Positions 24,829 to 38,077 of a stretch of 64,000 nucleotides of DNA are shown here, piece after piece. This DNA is from Sindora glabra. Lineage: Eukaryota; Streptophyta; Magnoliopsida; Fabales; Fabaceae. Made by a program: the position numbers and the translations under genes. The stretch covers positions 47,521,511 through 47,585,510 of the forward strand of contig CM035235.1 of assembly GCA_020226215.1 (NCBI GenBank), given 5' to 3'. The notes under the pieces were generated by a model. It saw only the letters and a program-made list of their open reading frames with translations. It did not search any database and was not told the origin of the DNA. Numbering within the stretch: position 1 is the stretch's first letter; every line of letters begins with the position of its first letter.

Positions 24829-25362
24829 TATTTAGTAGCTGATAAATTAACTGATAGTTGATAACTTATAAATTAACTAAAATATTTCTTAAAATTAATT
24901 GTTAAACTAACTGAAATTATAAAATGACACAAAAGAATATATTAATAGAAATATATATAATTAAAATAATTTCTATTTATTTAAAAATAAAATTATATTC
25001 ATGTAATTAAAAAATTTAAAATAAAAGTATAGTTTCTAATATTTTATAAATTTATAAAAAAAATTATTATTTATTATAAAATTATAATTACTTAAAATAT
25101 TTTATAAAAATTATTTAAATTTATATCATAAAAGGTATGAGTTGTAAATTAATAAAAAAATAAAGATAGATTTGAAAAGAATTTAAAAAAGGGGTAGTTT
25201 ATAAATTATAAGTTATTTTAGGTAACTTATTAAATTAGAATTTATAAGTTACTTGGAGCAACTTATAAGTTAGTGCGAGAAATACTTTTAAAAGTTAACT
25301 TATAACTTATTAATCAGATCAATAAATTATAAGTTAACTTATTTATTGCGCGAAACAGAGCC
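24780..25362. mobile_element. PIF/Harbinger (Tourist-like) element, family 2, best copy
   Basis: 583 bp. The left end starts GGTTCCGTTTCGCGCAAT; the right end on the minus strand starts GGCTCTGTTTCGCGCAAT. TAA flanks both sides (24777-24779 and 25363-25365), the 3-bp duplication typical of PIF/Harbinger. The inner TIR is built from repeated 'gataagttaact' and 'ctgataattgata' words. No transposase ORF is present. Related copies lie at 39631-40132 (reversed) and 8127-9000 (diverged). Confidence 0.8.
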
Positions 25363-25365
25363 TAA

Positions 25366-25940
25366 AGTTATTATTGTGGAGAAATGTGAATTTTCCTAAT
25401 AAAAATATCATATTCTGTTATCTGTCACGTTGTACATTACTATATTATTATTTATTAGTTAAAAATCAATTCGTTGCATACATTATGTGATAAAACAATT
25501 TTTTAGTAGTCTATTTAATTTTTTTGTTTTATAAAAAAAATTATTTTTTAAAAGAAAATTTTATTTACTTATATATAAATAAATGAGTTTCGTATTATTT
25601 ATATATCATGTGATAAAAAAATGCATAGTGATATAAATTTTCTCTTTAAAATAAAATTATTATTTTTATTATACTTATTTAATATTAAATAAATAAATTA
25701 TTTTTTATTATTTTATATTTTATAACTATATAAAGATAAGTAAATAAAATTATTCTTACATAGATTATTTTCTATCAAAATAAACATATTCTAAGTTCGT
25801 TTGTTTTGGCAAAAAAATTTGTATGAATATATTTTTATTTACTTATGATTATAATTACAAAATAACAAGATAGTAAAAACTGTTCTATTTTAAAATGTTA
25901 AAAGTTGAGAGAGAGATGAAAAATAATATTCTCTATTTTA
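25366..25940. other. AT-rich intergenic stretch
   Basis: About 25590-25795 has the central 'ttatacttatttaatattaaataaataaa' and the 'tatcaaaataaac' end phrase of MITE family 1 and may be a decayed copy. Otherwise nothing was recognised. Confidence 0.4.
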
Positions 25941-26205
25941 GGATCCATTTACTCTAATAAAAATATTTTTCAAAAAATATAATTATAAATGTTAATATGA
26001 TAAAATATTTAATTTATTTAATATTAAATATAAAAAATTAAAAAATAGTATAATTTATTTAAAATAAAATTTTAATTTTCTCCATTAATATAATTTTAGA
26101 TATTATTTTTAATTATAATATATACAAGAAACGTGTCACTTCTTTTTCAATATATGAAAGATATTTTTTACGAAAAATATTTTTAGACGAAATAAACAAG
26201 AAATG
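25941..26205. mobile_element. Tourist-like MITE, family 1, copy 2
   Basis: 265 bp with TTA on both sides (25938-25940 and 26206-26208). The left end starts GGATCCATTTACTCTAATAA; the right end on the minus strand starts CATTTCTTGTTTATTTCGTC, with the shared 'AAAAATATTTTTC' inner phrase on both sides. It contains the family's central 'tttaatattaaatataaaaa' phrase. Confidence 0.75.
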
Positions 26206-26208
26206 TTA

Positions 26209-27389
26209 TTTTCCCACTATCATAATACTATATATAAATGATATCATACTTTTTAATTTATATATAGATAAATATGGATTTTTTTGAAAAATGTAAATAT
26301 ATAATATATAACCTTTGACTTTGTACCCCTAATTTGCGTACGCTTATGTTTAAATTTCCAGAATGCGTAAACAAGGGGAAATACCGACAATAAAACAAAA
26401 GTTGATACATCCCATGAGGATATGCACCTTGACAAGCTGGACAAACACCATGATGAAGGAATCAATCCATATTTAAATATTTATGAGAAGACCAGCAGGT
26501 TTACCTTGTAATTTTAGGTAAAGATTTCCACGTTCATTTAACCAGAACACCGATTTTATTCTGATGATAATAATGTATGCCAATCGTATTGATATATTAG
26601 TAGTTTAAATCATTAGATTTTATATTTATTTATACAATATAAATAAAATTTAATAATTAAATTTAGTAATACAATTGATATCATAATCTCTTTTTTATAT
26701 TATTTGATATTTATGTATTTTAATTATTAATAATATTATATGTACCTAAAATTTAAATTTAAGATTTAAACATATATAAATATTTTATTATTAAATATAA
26801 AATAATAAAATAAATTTATAAAATATAAAATTTTCTTAAGTCATTTAAAATTCATACCTGCAACATTTTTTATTTAACTACTCCTAGTAGACCATCAAGT
26901 CTACTTTAAAGGAACTTTAGATGGCAATTTCCACATAAATTCCGCCAATAAAGCTAGGATCTAAGATCTTATGGAGAGGTACACAGGATTTGTCAAAGTT
27001 TAATATTTTCTTTTCAGTGTGAAAAGCACTGTGAATATGCTCGATGGGGTTTTAAAAATTAAATCGATGGGACGCTGAAAGCAGTTTAATCACTAATTAC
27101 TGTATTTTCTATTCGAGTTGACTTGAAAAAATTATATCGGTGATAGGATCAGTTTGAACGCATTAAAATAGGTAAAAAAATGATTAATTTTAGAAAAATC
27201 AGTTTTTTATTTTTAAAATTATTTTTTAATTAGGTTAGTCCAATATATCTATATATGGCTAAAAATTAAAAAATACGATTTTTTAAATTATTTTTTAATT
27301 ACGTTAGTCCCATATATCTATTTTTTATTTTTAAAATTATTTTTTAATTTGGTTGATGTTTAAAATTCTAATTGATTATAAAAATATAT
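26209..27389. other. Intergenic region with a short triplication
   Basis: No gene recognised. At about 27201-27354 a phrase containing 'attattttttaatt.ggttagtcc' occurs two and a half times with spacing of about 69 and 49 bp. Confidence 0.5.
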
Positions 27390-27455
27390 TATTTTTAATT
27401 CTTAATGATGTAACATCAATCAATTCATTAATAGCATAAATTATTTTAAATCATT
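27390..27455 (+). repeat. 66-bp inverted repeat, left arm
   Basis: The reverse complement of this segment matches 28916-28981 with a single mismatch by eye (A versus G in GAATTGRTTGATG). The match continues more loosely beyond the outer end ('ttaaatttaattt'). The arms are about 1.46 kb apart. No flanking target duplication was recognised. Confidence 0.9.
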
Positions 27456-28915
27456 AGTAAATTAAATTTTAATAATAAGAAATATGATTTTATTCTAATT
27501 TTGAACATCTTATTTTTTATTATAGATTATGAACCCGTATTCATCATATAAATTAGTTACTTCGTACTTCCTTAAAAAACTCATATAAATTTTTATAATG
27601 ATATTATCCAATTTAGCAATTGATTTAATCAATTGGGCCAATTGTACTATAATCTAATGATGTTTCCAATTCATTATTTAATTCGATTTTTACAAAATCG
27701 GTGCTCCTACAATAATATAATCAAGTCAATGTCATTAGTTTCGCATCTATCTTAATATTATTATTATTATGAGAAAAACATAAAAGAAAATGAATAATTT
27801 TCAAAAAACTAAGATTGACAATTTATAAATATACACATATGCAATAATAGCCGATGATTAAATTCAAAACATTAACTAATGCAAGTTTACTCAACTAATT
27901 ATGAGAATTCATATAAAATTGTGCTTCCCAAGTTCAAATTCCTCTTTATACTAATCATTTTATTTGGTATAAACAACCTTCTAGAAAAATTCCTATTACT
28001 TAAGTTTTTATTATTCGATGTAATTGAATTTCACAATAACTTGTAAATAAAATTTTTCTAACACCAAAGCATATTGTTCACACCCTACCCATAAAATTGG
28101 AAACCTTTCATTTTTATCATTTTTCATTAAAATATATTCAAAACTTTAAAATTAAAAAAAATATCATAAGAATAATGCCAAATGTCACTGCACGAGTGGG
28201 GGCATAAAAACGAGTATTTATTCGTAGAAGCATGTGAAAAGATGGACTAAGGTCCAATTATTGTGGGGATAAAATTGACACTCTCCACATCGCATTTATG
28301 CATTATAATACATAATAGTTTATTGGACAGTAATAGCACCAAAGGAACCTACGTCCCCTCCCCTGGCCATGTGCTGTTATGTTTTTTTCTGCGTGGAAAA
28401 AGCAGGTCAATAGAATAGAACAGACAAATTAGAGGAATATTTTAATTTTGTTCAAAATAAATCTCTGGAATTTTGCTTTGGTTAATTCCTGATAGTCTCA
28501 AAGCTTTTTCTATCATTGTCCATGTTTATGATGGTCACTAGAAAAGGGATTGAAGTATACCATTTTCATTTTGGTTTCTAATAGAGGAAATTAATAGCAA
28601 TTTGATCCCTACTTAACTAGAAAATGTTTCAAAAAAATTCTCTCTAATAATTTTATGTAATTGAATTTTATCTTTTTTTCATTCTGAAAACCTAAAATTA
28701 TAACTTTAAACTATACAAAACTTTAAAATCATCATTCATCATTCAGCTTGAGCATTTTATCAAATTATATGATATTTTCATAAGCCTTTTTAAGTATAAA
28801 TCTCATTATTTTATATTGATATACTAAGCCATTTATTTGCCTATAACTTTTATGATATACAACAAATAGAAATAGAAATTAATGAGATATAAAATAGATT
28901 TAAATTTAATTTGCG
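27456..28915. other. AT-rich spacer between the 66-bp inverted repeats
   Basis: No ORF above 60 codons and no recognised repeat or gene. If the arms are transposon termini, this would be the internal region. Confidence 0.4.
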
Positions 28916-28981
28916 AATGATTTAAAATAATTTATGCTATTAATGAATTGGTTGATGTTACATCATTAAGAATTAAAAATA
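28916..28981 (-). repeat. 66-bp inverted repeat, right arm
   Basis: Partner of 27390-27455. Immediately downstream (29008-29080) the phrase 'aatgatgtgataatatatgaattaatgatagtgtaaaattt' resembles 47870-47930, so this arm may belong to a dispersed repeat family. Confidence 0.9.
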
Positions 28982-29510
28982 ATTAATTTTTTATTACTAA
29001 AATTTTTTAATGATGTGATAATATATGAATTAATGATAGTGTAAAATTTATTTACATTAACTAATAAATAAAACTTAAATTCTAAAAAAAAATGTCAAAA
29101 TTGACAAGAATGTCTCATCTATTTTGCTAAGGTGCAGGTTTAATTCAATGTAAAGAAAAGAGGAATCCATTTTATGACTAATCACATTTAAGCAAACAAG
29201 AATGCAGATCTTAGTATAAGATTTTGTTTCTAATTTGGCTAATAAGTCAATAATAATTTGATTTTGGGGTTTTGCTTTGACTAATTGCTGGTTGTTTGTT
29301 CAAAATAATGCTGTTTAAACAATCATATCTTATGCTTAACTTATATTTTTATTAAAATTTATTATTGACAATAATAATTAATGTGAGAAAATGTGAATTA
29401 GAAGAGACATACAAACGTAAGAAGGAAAAAAAAATGTAATTTGTACCTTCCATTTTTTTTAGGGTCATATTTGGGCTCAAAATATTCTTTTTGGGTCCGA
29501 GAATGGGCCC

Positions 29511-30256
29511 GTAAATTTTTTATCTGTGTGACTGTTTCGTATTTCACTGAGTGGGCTGCATGCATTTGTTGCAACTATTTGATCCAAAAGAAAAATACGG
29601 TTGTGTTGTCTGATCATACACGGGCTTTATTTTGCTCGTTTGGACTTGGGATAAATATTATTCCGAGTATACAAATATTCCTTTGGCAACACCTTCAGCC
29701 AAAGTAACGTTGGGGCAAATAATATAATAATTTTTAAATATTTTATATCCTTTATTGTATTTATATTTGATTTTTAATTTTTACATATGTGTCATTAAAA
29801 AAAAAGAAGAAGAAGAAAAAGTAGCATTCAATGTTTCTTAAAAATTTTATAACTTTTTATACATTTAAGATTTGATTTCTAAATATTTAATAGTTTAACT
29901 ACTTTTATCATTATTAAAAAAATTATTAAGTAACATAAGGATTTTAAGCTTATTTGAAATAGGGATAAAATTATAAGAATTAAAAAAGTTAATTATTGAT
30001 TAGATTTGAATGTAAGTTGTGATTTTATAATTGATACAGCTCTTAGTAATAAGACTGGCATTATAAAAAACTCCATCCTCCAAAAAGTTAAGTCATTTTA
30101 TCATTAAATTATTTTTTAAATCTTAAAATAAAAAAATAAAAAATAAAAATTTCAACATATTAAAAATAATTCAATAGTGAAAAAATTCAACATCTTAAAA
30201 GGTGAGCTCCCCATAGCATTACCTTAATAATAATTAATTTATTTGATAAAGAATTA
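29511..30256 (+). repeat. Flanking direct repeat of the modular satellite, copy 1
   Basis: Matches 35919-36706 in the same orientation over its whole length, for example 'gtgggctgcatgcatttg', 'cctttggcaaca' and 'ggtgagctcccc'. Identity is perhaps 85-90% by eye, with small indels. Its right end runs straight into the satellite. Inside it, about 30045-30230 may be a small MITE, with TTAATAA-like flanks. The ORF at 29441-29707 partly overlaps this repeat, has no known domain, and its frame is not kept in copy 2. Confidence 0.85.
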
Positions 30257-33200
30257 ATTTTAATTAAAATTGATTTATCCATAGTAACATACTATTATTT
30301 ATCAATTTGATTATTAATTAGATTTTATTTATCTATTTATTTTAAATTTTTAATTGATGTTATTGTTTGAATATAAAATAGTAACATCCTCTTCTTTGAC
30401 AGTAACATGTTGTTATTTGGTAATTTAGTTATTAATTAGACTTAATTTATTCATGAATTTTGAATTTTTTATCGATGTTATTATTGATATTATTGTTTTT
30501 ACTATTTGAATACGAAATAGTAACATTCTCTTCTTTAATAATTTGATTATTAATGAGATTCAATTTATCTATTTATTTTAAATTTTTAATTGGTGTTACT
30601 ATTTTGAAATCAAATAATAACATATTACTGTTTGAAAATTAAATGGTAATGGTAATATATTATTATTTAGTAATTTAATTATTAATTAGACTTCATTTAT
30701 CCATTTATTTATGATTTTTAGTTGATATTACTATTTGAAAATGAAACAATAACATTCTCTTTTTTAACAGTTTAATTGTTAATGAAACTTGATTTATTTA
30801 TTTATTTTAAATTTTTAGTTGGTGTTATTATTTTGAAACTAAATAATAACATATTATTGTCTAGAAACTAAATAGTAACATATTGTTATTTGGTAATTCG
30901 ATTATTAATTACACTTAATTTATTTATTTTATTTTAAATTTTTAGTTAGTGTTATTATTTTGAAATCAAATATTAACATGTTACTATTTGTTTATTGTCT
31001 AGAGACTAAATAGTAATATATTGTTATTTGATAATTTAATTATTAATTACACTTAATTTATTCATTTTATTTTGAATTTTTAGTTAGTATTACTGTTTTG
31101 AAACTAAACAATAAAATATTACTATCTAGATACAAAATAGTATTTTGGATTTATCCATTTATTTTGAATTTTTTTTATTAATGTTACTGTTTGGATATGA
31201 AATAGTAACATTCTTTTTTTTAATAGTTAGATTGTTAATGAGACTTGATTTATTCATTTATTTTAAAATTTTCATTAGTATTATAATTTTAAAACTAAAT
31301 AGTAACATATTACTATTTAGAAATCAAATAGTAATATACTGTTATTTTATAAATTTTCATTAGTAATTTGATGGTTAATTACACTTGTTTTATTCATTTA
31401 TTTTAGATTTTTGGTTAGTATTACTATTTTGAAAACAAGCAATAACATGTTACTATCTAAATATGAAATAGTATTTTAAGTTTATCCATTTATTTTAAAT
31501 TTTTTCATTGATGTTACTGTTTGGATACGAAATAGTAACATCCTCTTCTTTAATAGTTATATTATTAATGAGACTTCATTTGTCCATTTATTTTGAATTT
31601 TTCGTTGATATTATTATTTTGAAATTAAATAGTAATATGTTACTATCTAAAAATCAAATAATAACATACTGTTATTTAATAATTTAGTTGTTAATTAGAC
31701 TTAATATCAATTTATTTATAATTTTTGATTTATATTACTGTTTAGAGATGAAATAATAACATCCTCTTCTTTAATAGTTTGCTTGTTAATAAATCTTGAT
31801 TTATCATTTATTTTGAATTTTTATTAGTATTACTATTTTGAAACTAAAAAGTAACATAGTACTATATGAAGATCAAATAGTAACATGCTGTTATTTGGCA
31901 ATTTGATTGTAAATCAGATTTAATTTATTCATTTATTTTAAATTTTTGAATTATATTACTATTTGGACATGAAATAATAACATCCTCTTCTTTAACAGTT
32001 TAGTTGTTAATGAGACTTGATTTATCCATTTATTTTAAGTTTTTAGTTAGTGTTACTGTTTTAAACTAAACAGTATTAAGTTGCTACCTAGAGACCAAAT
32101 AATATCATATTATTTTTTGATAATTTGGTTATCAATTAGACTTGATTTATCTATTTATTTTAAAATTTTTATTAATGTTACTATTTTGAACCAAATAGTA
32201 ACATGCTGTTATTTGGTAATTTAATTATTAATTAGATTTAACTTACCTATTTATTTTAAAAAAAATTTGAAACCAAACAGTAACATGCTATTATTTAGTA
32301 ATTTAATTATTAATTAGATTTAACTTACCTATTTATTTTAAATTTTTTATTGACATTACTATTTGGATACGAAACAGTAACATCCTCATCTTTGGCAGTT
32401 TGATTATTAATAAGACTTAATTTATCCATCTATTTTTAGTTTTTAATTGGTATTAGTGTTTTGAAACTGAATAGTAACATATTACTATTTAGATACTAAA
32501 TAGTAACATATTATTATTTGATAATTTAGTTATTAATTAGATTTAATTTATTAATTTATTTGTGATTTTTAGTCGATATTAAATGTTACTATTTGGAGAT
32601 GAAATAGTAATATCCTCTTCTTTAGTAATTTAGTGTTACTGCCTTAAAATTAAATAATAACATGTTACTATCTTGAAATCAAATAGTAACATACTGTTAT
32701 TTGATAATTTGATTGTTAATTAAACTTTATTTATTTATTTATTTATGATTTTTAATTGATATTAAATGTGACTATTTAATAATTTGATTATTAATTAGAC
32801 TTAATTTATCTATTTATTTATGATTTTTAGTTGATGTTAAATGTTATTATTCGAAAACAAAATAGTAACATCCTCTTATTTGATAATTTAGTGTTACTGT
32901 GTTGAAATCAAATAGTAATATATTACTATATGGGGATCAAATAGTAACATACTGTTATTTGATAATTTAGTTATTAATTAAACTTAATTTATCCTTTTAT
33001 TTATGATTTTTAGTTAATATTACTATTTGAAGATAAAACAGTAACATCCTCTTCTTTTACAATTTAATTATTAATGAGACTTGATTTATTCATTTATTTT
33101 AAATTTTTTGTTGGTGTTACTATTTTGAAACTAAATAGTAACATGGTATTATTTGGACACCAAATAGTAACTTGCTATTATTTGGTAATTTGATTGTTAA

Positions 33201-35230
33201 TTAGACTTAATTTATCCATTTATTTTATATTTTTTAATGATATTATTATTTAAATATGAAATAGTAACATCTTCTTCTTTGTTAATGAGACTTAATTTAT
33301 TTATTTATTTTAAATTTTTAGTTGGTGTTATTATTTTAAAACTAAATAGTATTAAGTTACTGTCTAGAGATTAAATAGTAACATGCTATTATTTGATAAT
33401 TTGATTATTAATTAGACTTAATTTATTCATTTATTTTAAATTTTTTGTTCATGTTACTGTTTTGAAATCAAACAGTAACATGCTGTTATTTGATAATTTA
33501 ATTATTAATTAGATTTGATTTATATATTTATTTATAATTTTTAATCGATATTATTATTTTTACTATTTGAATACAAAATAATAATATCTTCTTCTTTAGC
33601 AATTTAGTATTATTGTTTTAAAATTAAATAGTAATATATTATTATATTAAAATTAAATAGTAACATGCTATTATTTATCAATTTAATTGTTAATTAGATT
33701 TAATTTATCTATTTATTTGTGATTTTTAGTCGATATTAAATGTTACTATTTAGAGATAAAATAATAACATTATCTTTTTTGGCAATTTGGTGTTACTGCC
33801 TTGAAATCAAATGATAATATACTATTATTTGATAATTTGATTATTAATTAGATTTAATTTTTTCTTTTATTTATGATTTTTAGTTAATGTTACTATTTAG
33901 AGATGAAACAGGAATATCCTTTTCTTTGATAATTTGATTATTAATGAGAGTTAATTTATCTATTTATTTTAAATTTTTTATTAGTATTACTATTTTGAAA
34001 CTAAACAGTAACATTGTATTATCTGGAGATCAAATAGTAATATTCTATTATTTGATAATTTAGTTATTAATTAGACTTGATTTATCTATTTATTTTAAAT
34101 TTTTAGTTAATGTTCTTGTTTAAATATGAAACAATAACATCCTCTTTTTTAGTAGTTTAATTATTAATGAGACTTAATTTATTTATTTATTTTAAATTTT
34201 TAATTAGTATTACTGTTTTCAAATTAAATAGTATTAAGTTACTATTTGAAAGTTAAATAGTAACATACTATTATTTGATAATTTAATTATTAATTAGAAT
34301 TTATTTATTTATTTATTTTAAATTTTTAGTTAGTGTTACTATTTTAAAATTAAATAGTAATATATTGTTATTTGATAATTTAGTTATTAATTAGACTTAA
34401 TTTATCTATTTATTTTATATTTTTTATTAATATTACTATTTGGATACGAAACAGTAACATTCTCTTCTTTAGCAGTTTAGTTATTAACAAGACTTAATTT
34501 ATCTATTTATTCTAAATTTTTATTAGTGTTACTTTTTAAAAATTAAACAATAATATATTATTATCTGGAGACCAAATAGTAATATGCTATTATTTGATAA
34601 TTTAGTTATTAATTAAACTTAATTTATCCATTAATTTTAAATTTTTTATCAATGTTATTATTTAGATATGAAATAATAGCATCCTTTTTTGTAGCAGTTT
34701 AATTGTTAATAAGATTTGATTTATCTTTTTTTTTAAAATTTTGGTTGGTGTTATTATTTTGAAACTAAACAATAACATATTATTTAGAAACTAAACAGTA
34801 ATATGTTGTTATTTGATAATTTGATTGTTAACTAGATTTAATTTATCTATTTATTTTAATTTTTAGTTGATATTACTATTTGAAGATGAAATAGTAATAT
34901 CCTCTTCTTTAATAGTTTGGTTGTTAATGGGACTTTATTTATTTATTTCTTTTAGGTTTTCAATTCGTGTTATTGTTTTGAAATCAAACAATAATATATT
35001 ATTTTTTGAAAACTAAATAGTAACATTCTAATTTTTAGCAATTTGATTGTTAATTAGACTTAATTTATCCATTTATTTTAAATTTTTAGTTGATGTTACT
35101 GTTTAGAAATTAAACAATAACATGTTACTATCTAGATATCAAATAGTAATATGTTATTGTTTAATAATTTAATTATTAGTTACACTTAATTTATCCATTT
35201 ATTTTTTATTGATATTATTGTATGCATACC
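30257..35230. repeat. Modular tandem repeat array (~5 kb, ~110-bp modules in ~220-bp dimers)
   Basis: The whole stretch is built from two alternating diverged modules. Both contain 'ttatttattttaaatttttagtt' followed by 'ttactatttgg/tttgaaac'. Module 1 then has 'aaatagtaacatcctcttctttaatag' and 'ttaatgagactt'; module 2 has 'aaatagtaacatgctgttatttggtaattt' and 'attaattagacttaattt'. The word CCTCTTCTT or a close variant recurs about 19 times, most often ~220 bp apart, which gives the dimer period; gaps of 320-450 bp show lost or decayed marks. Modules are roughly 95-140 bp. Divergence is high and no run of identical units was seen. There is no believable ORF (31145-31363 is a repeat by-product). 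Confidence 0.9.
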
Positions 35231-35918
35231 AATATGTTAGTGTTTGGTTTACAAACAAAAACAAGTTATTCTTTAATAGTTTTATCGTTAATAAAGTTAT
35301 TATGACACTATTCGATACTAAAAGAATTAGGGAGAAAAAGTTCAATGTAGGATTCCAATTAATATGAATTGAGAAAAATGAGGTAAAAATTAGTAAAATG
35401 ACAATAAAATTAAAAAATTGAAAAAGTTATTGAAAATTATATTTTCTCACCAGTCAAAGTGGGCAAAATTGTAAATACATAAATATCGAAAAGTTATATG
35501 AAATTAATATAAAATTTAGCCCAATCGGATAACTGAACATAAAGTTGTGGTCATTCAAATTTTAAACTCAATTTATACATTTTTGATCGGGTGAACTCCA
35601 CCGAAATCAAATTTTTTTATTTTTTGTCGAAAAATTATTGGAAGATGAATGAATATGATTAACTAATCATGGTCGTTCAAATTTTCTTATTTTCTTTATA
35701 GTCGTTCAAATTTTCTTATTTTCTTATACGAAAATTGGTTAACTAATCATGGAGTTATGACTTTCTAAAGTTTCTCATTCACAGCCATATTCTCATGATT
35801 TAAAAAAAGAATATTTTAGAAATATAATAATAATAATTCATAAAATCAAAACTTATTTAAAATAAAAATTAGTGTCAGCATATCTTTGAAAGGAAGTTCA
35901 AGAAGTGTCACTATAATG
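35231..35918. other. Non-repetitive stretch between the satellite and direct-repeat copy 2
   Basis: Less AT-rich than the array. Contains a short tandem repeat of 'gtcgttcaaattttcttatttt' at about 35669-35725, bracketed by 'ttaactaatcatgg' at both sides. No gene was recognised. Confidence 0.5.
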
Positions 35919-36706
35919 TAATTTATCATTTTTTATTTATGTGACTATTTTGTATTTCAAGAGTGGGCTGCATGCATTTGTTGCAACTATTTGATCCAAA
36001 AGAAAAATACGATCATGTTGTTTAATCATACATAGCCTTTATTTTGCTTATTTAGACTTGGGACAAATATTATTCCAAGTATACAAACATTCCTTTGGCA
36101 ACAACTTTAGTCAAAGTAATGTTGGATGCCCTAATGATTTTTAGTTCAAATAATATAATATTTTTAAATATTTTATATATTTTTTTGTATTAAAGATTTA
36201 ATTTTTAATTTTTGTATATGTATCATTAAAAAAGAAGAAAAAGAAGAAGAAGAAGCATTTAATATTTTTTAAAATTTTTTATGACTTTTTATGCATTTAA
36301 GATTTAATTTCTGGTACTTATAAATATCTAATAGTTTAACTACTTTTATCATTATTAAAAAAATTATTAAGTAACATGAGGATTTTAAACTTATTTGAAA
36401 TAGGGATAAAATTATGAGAATAAAAATAGTTAATTATTGATTAGATTTGAATGTAAGTTGTGATTTTATATTTGGCACAACTCTTATTAATAAAAGTAGC
36501 ATTATGAAAAGCTCCATCTTCTAAAAAGTTAAGTCTTTTCATCATTAAATTATTTTTTCAAATCTTAAAATAAATAAATTAAAAATAAAAATAAAAAATT
36601 CAATATATTAAAACTAATTCAATAGTGAAAAGATTCAACATCTTAGAAGGTGAGCTCCCTATTGTATTACCTTAATAATAATTGATTTATTTGATAAAGA
36701 ATTAGT
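35919..36706 (+). repeat. Flanking direct repeat of the modular satellite, copy 2
   Basis: Same orientation as 29511-30256. It carries an extra 'atgccctaatgatttttagttc' segment near 36125 that copy 1 lacks. It ends in 'gataaagaattag' and then unrelated sequence, whereas copy 1 continues into the array. Confidence 0.85.
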
Positions 36707-37987
36707 CTTAAATATCTTTAGTGATAATTAAATGACAAACTATCATTTATAACTTATTTTTTAATTATAATTTCTCTGTTAATAAAAGTCTTTATATCAA
36801 TTATCTATTAAGAAAAATAACTATTATTAAAATTTATGTTATTAGTAAGAGAAAAATCATGATTATCACACATTATTTTCAATCAATAATTAATAATTTT
36901 CATTATTATACCAAACAAGACCTTACTTCGATACAAGTCATATTTAATGTTTATGTAAACATTAAAAAGAACCAAATCAAATTGTAAACTTTTACGTCAG
37001 TACTTTAGTAAATATAATTTGAGGTAGATGGGGGAAGATTTAATTAAAAGAAATTAAATTTATTAATAATTAAATTAAAAATAAAAATTAAATAAAGACT
37101 AAATTATAATAATTAGCATCTTTGAGGATCAAAATAGTAGCCTATTTGAAACAATCACTTTAGTTAGACCAAAAAGTATTAGTTGCGTTTACAAATGCCT
37201 TGATAGATCTAATAATGATATTAGTTTTCATCCTTAATGTAAAATTGAAAGTTGGGAAGCGGTTAGAAATCAACGTATGAAGAGAAAAAGCAAGGCAAGA
37301 AAAATGAGAAAATTGGATGGTTAAGTGTTGATTTCCTTCTATGAAATTTTTTTTTTACCTTTGAAAAATCCCCCAAAATACTTTAAATCGGAGGAGTATA
37401 AGAATACTAACAAATAATTTTAAAAAATTAATTATAATTCATATTTCTCCTTCACGTTTACTAAAATACTCAAAAAGGTTATTTAATAATATTTCCCCAT
37501 CTAAATATATTATTACGATCACCAGTTTAAAGTATTTTCATAACAGAGAACCACTAAATTGATATTAAATTTATTTTAAAGGTTTTGAAAATTTTTTATT
37601 CGAATCACGTTCAACTTTTTTTTTTTGGGGGGGGGGGGGAGGAGGCTTTGCACTTTTTTCTTATGTGCCCGATCTAATCTTAGTTTCTTTTGTACGTGAG
37701 TTTAATACTTTAGCAACTCATGCTATTTTATATGAAAAATCTTTAAAGCGTCTTTTTTGTCCTAAAATCCTTCTAAAGGAGCAATTGATAAAGTATAAGG
37801 GCGTTTGGTTCAGCCAATATAAATGAAATGGAAATGAAATTGAGTAAGGGGAAGAAATTAAATAATTTTTTTAACTACCAGATCTATGAATGAATGAATC
37901 ATACTGTCTGTGATCTGCTATCTTTGTTTCTTTTCATCGACCAAGAAATAGTGTGATTTCTTTTTTGGCATTATAGTAGTGATAATT

Positions 37988-37989
<2 letters not shown>
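36707..37989. other. Intergenic stretch with a G homopolymer
   Basis: A T-tract followed by 13 G (37627-37639) and 'aggagg' stands out in this AT-rich setting. At 37799 'agggcgtttggttcagcc' resembles a MITE terminus without a found partner. No gene recognised. Confidence 0.5.

Positions 37990-38046
<57 letters not shown>
37990..38046. repeat. (TAA)n microsatellite
   Basis: About 19 perfect TAA/AAT units. Closely followed by a TA run. Confidence 0.97.
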
Positions 38047-38047
<1 letters not shown>

Positions 38048-38072
38048 GTAGTGGTAAAAAATGAGTATTTTT

Positions 38073-38077
<5 letters not shown>

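Noticed and set aside
29441..29707. Plus-strand 88-codon ORF, considered as a small gene
   Set aside because: It partly overlaps the duplicated repeat, the frame is broken in the second copy, and no domain was recognised.
30257..35230. CRISPR-like or centromeric array
   Set aside because: Plant nuclear context, no identical repeats with unique spacers, and no long homogeneous monomer run; a diverged local array fits better.
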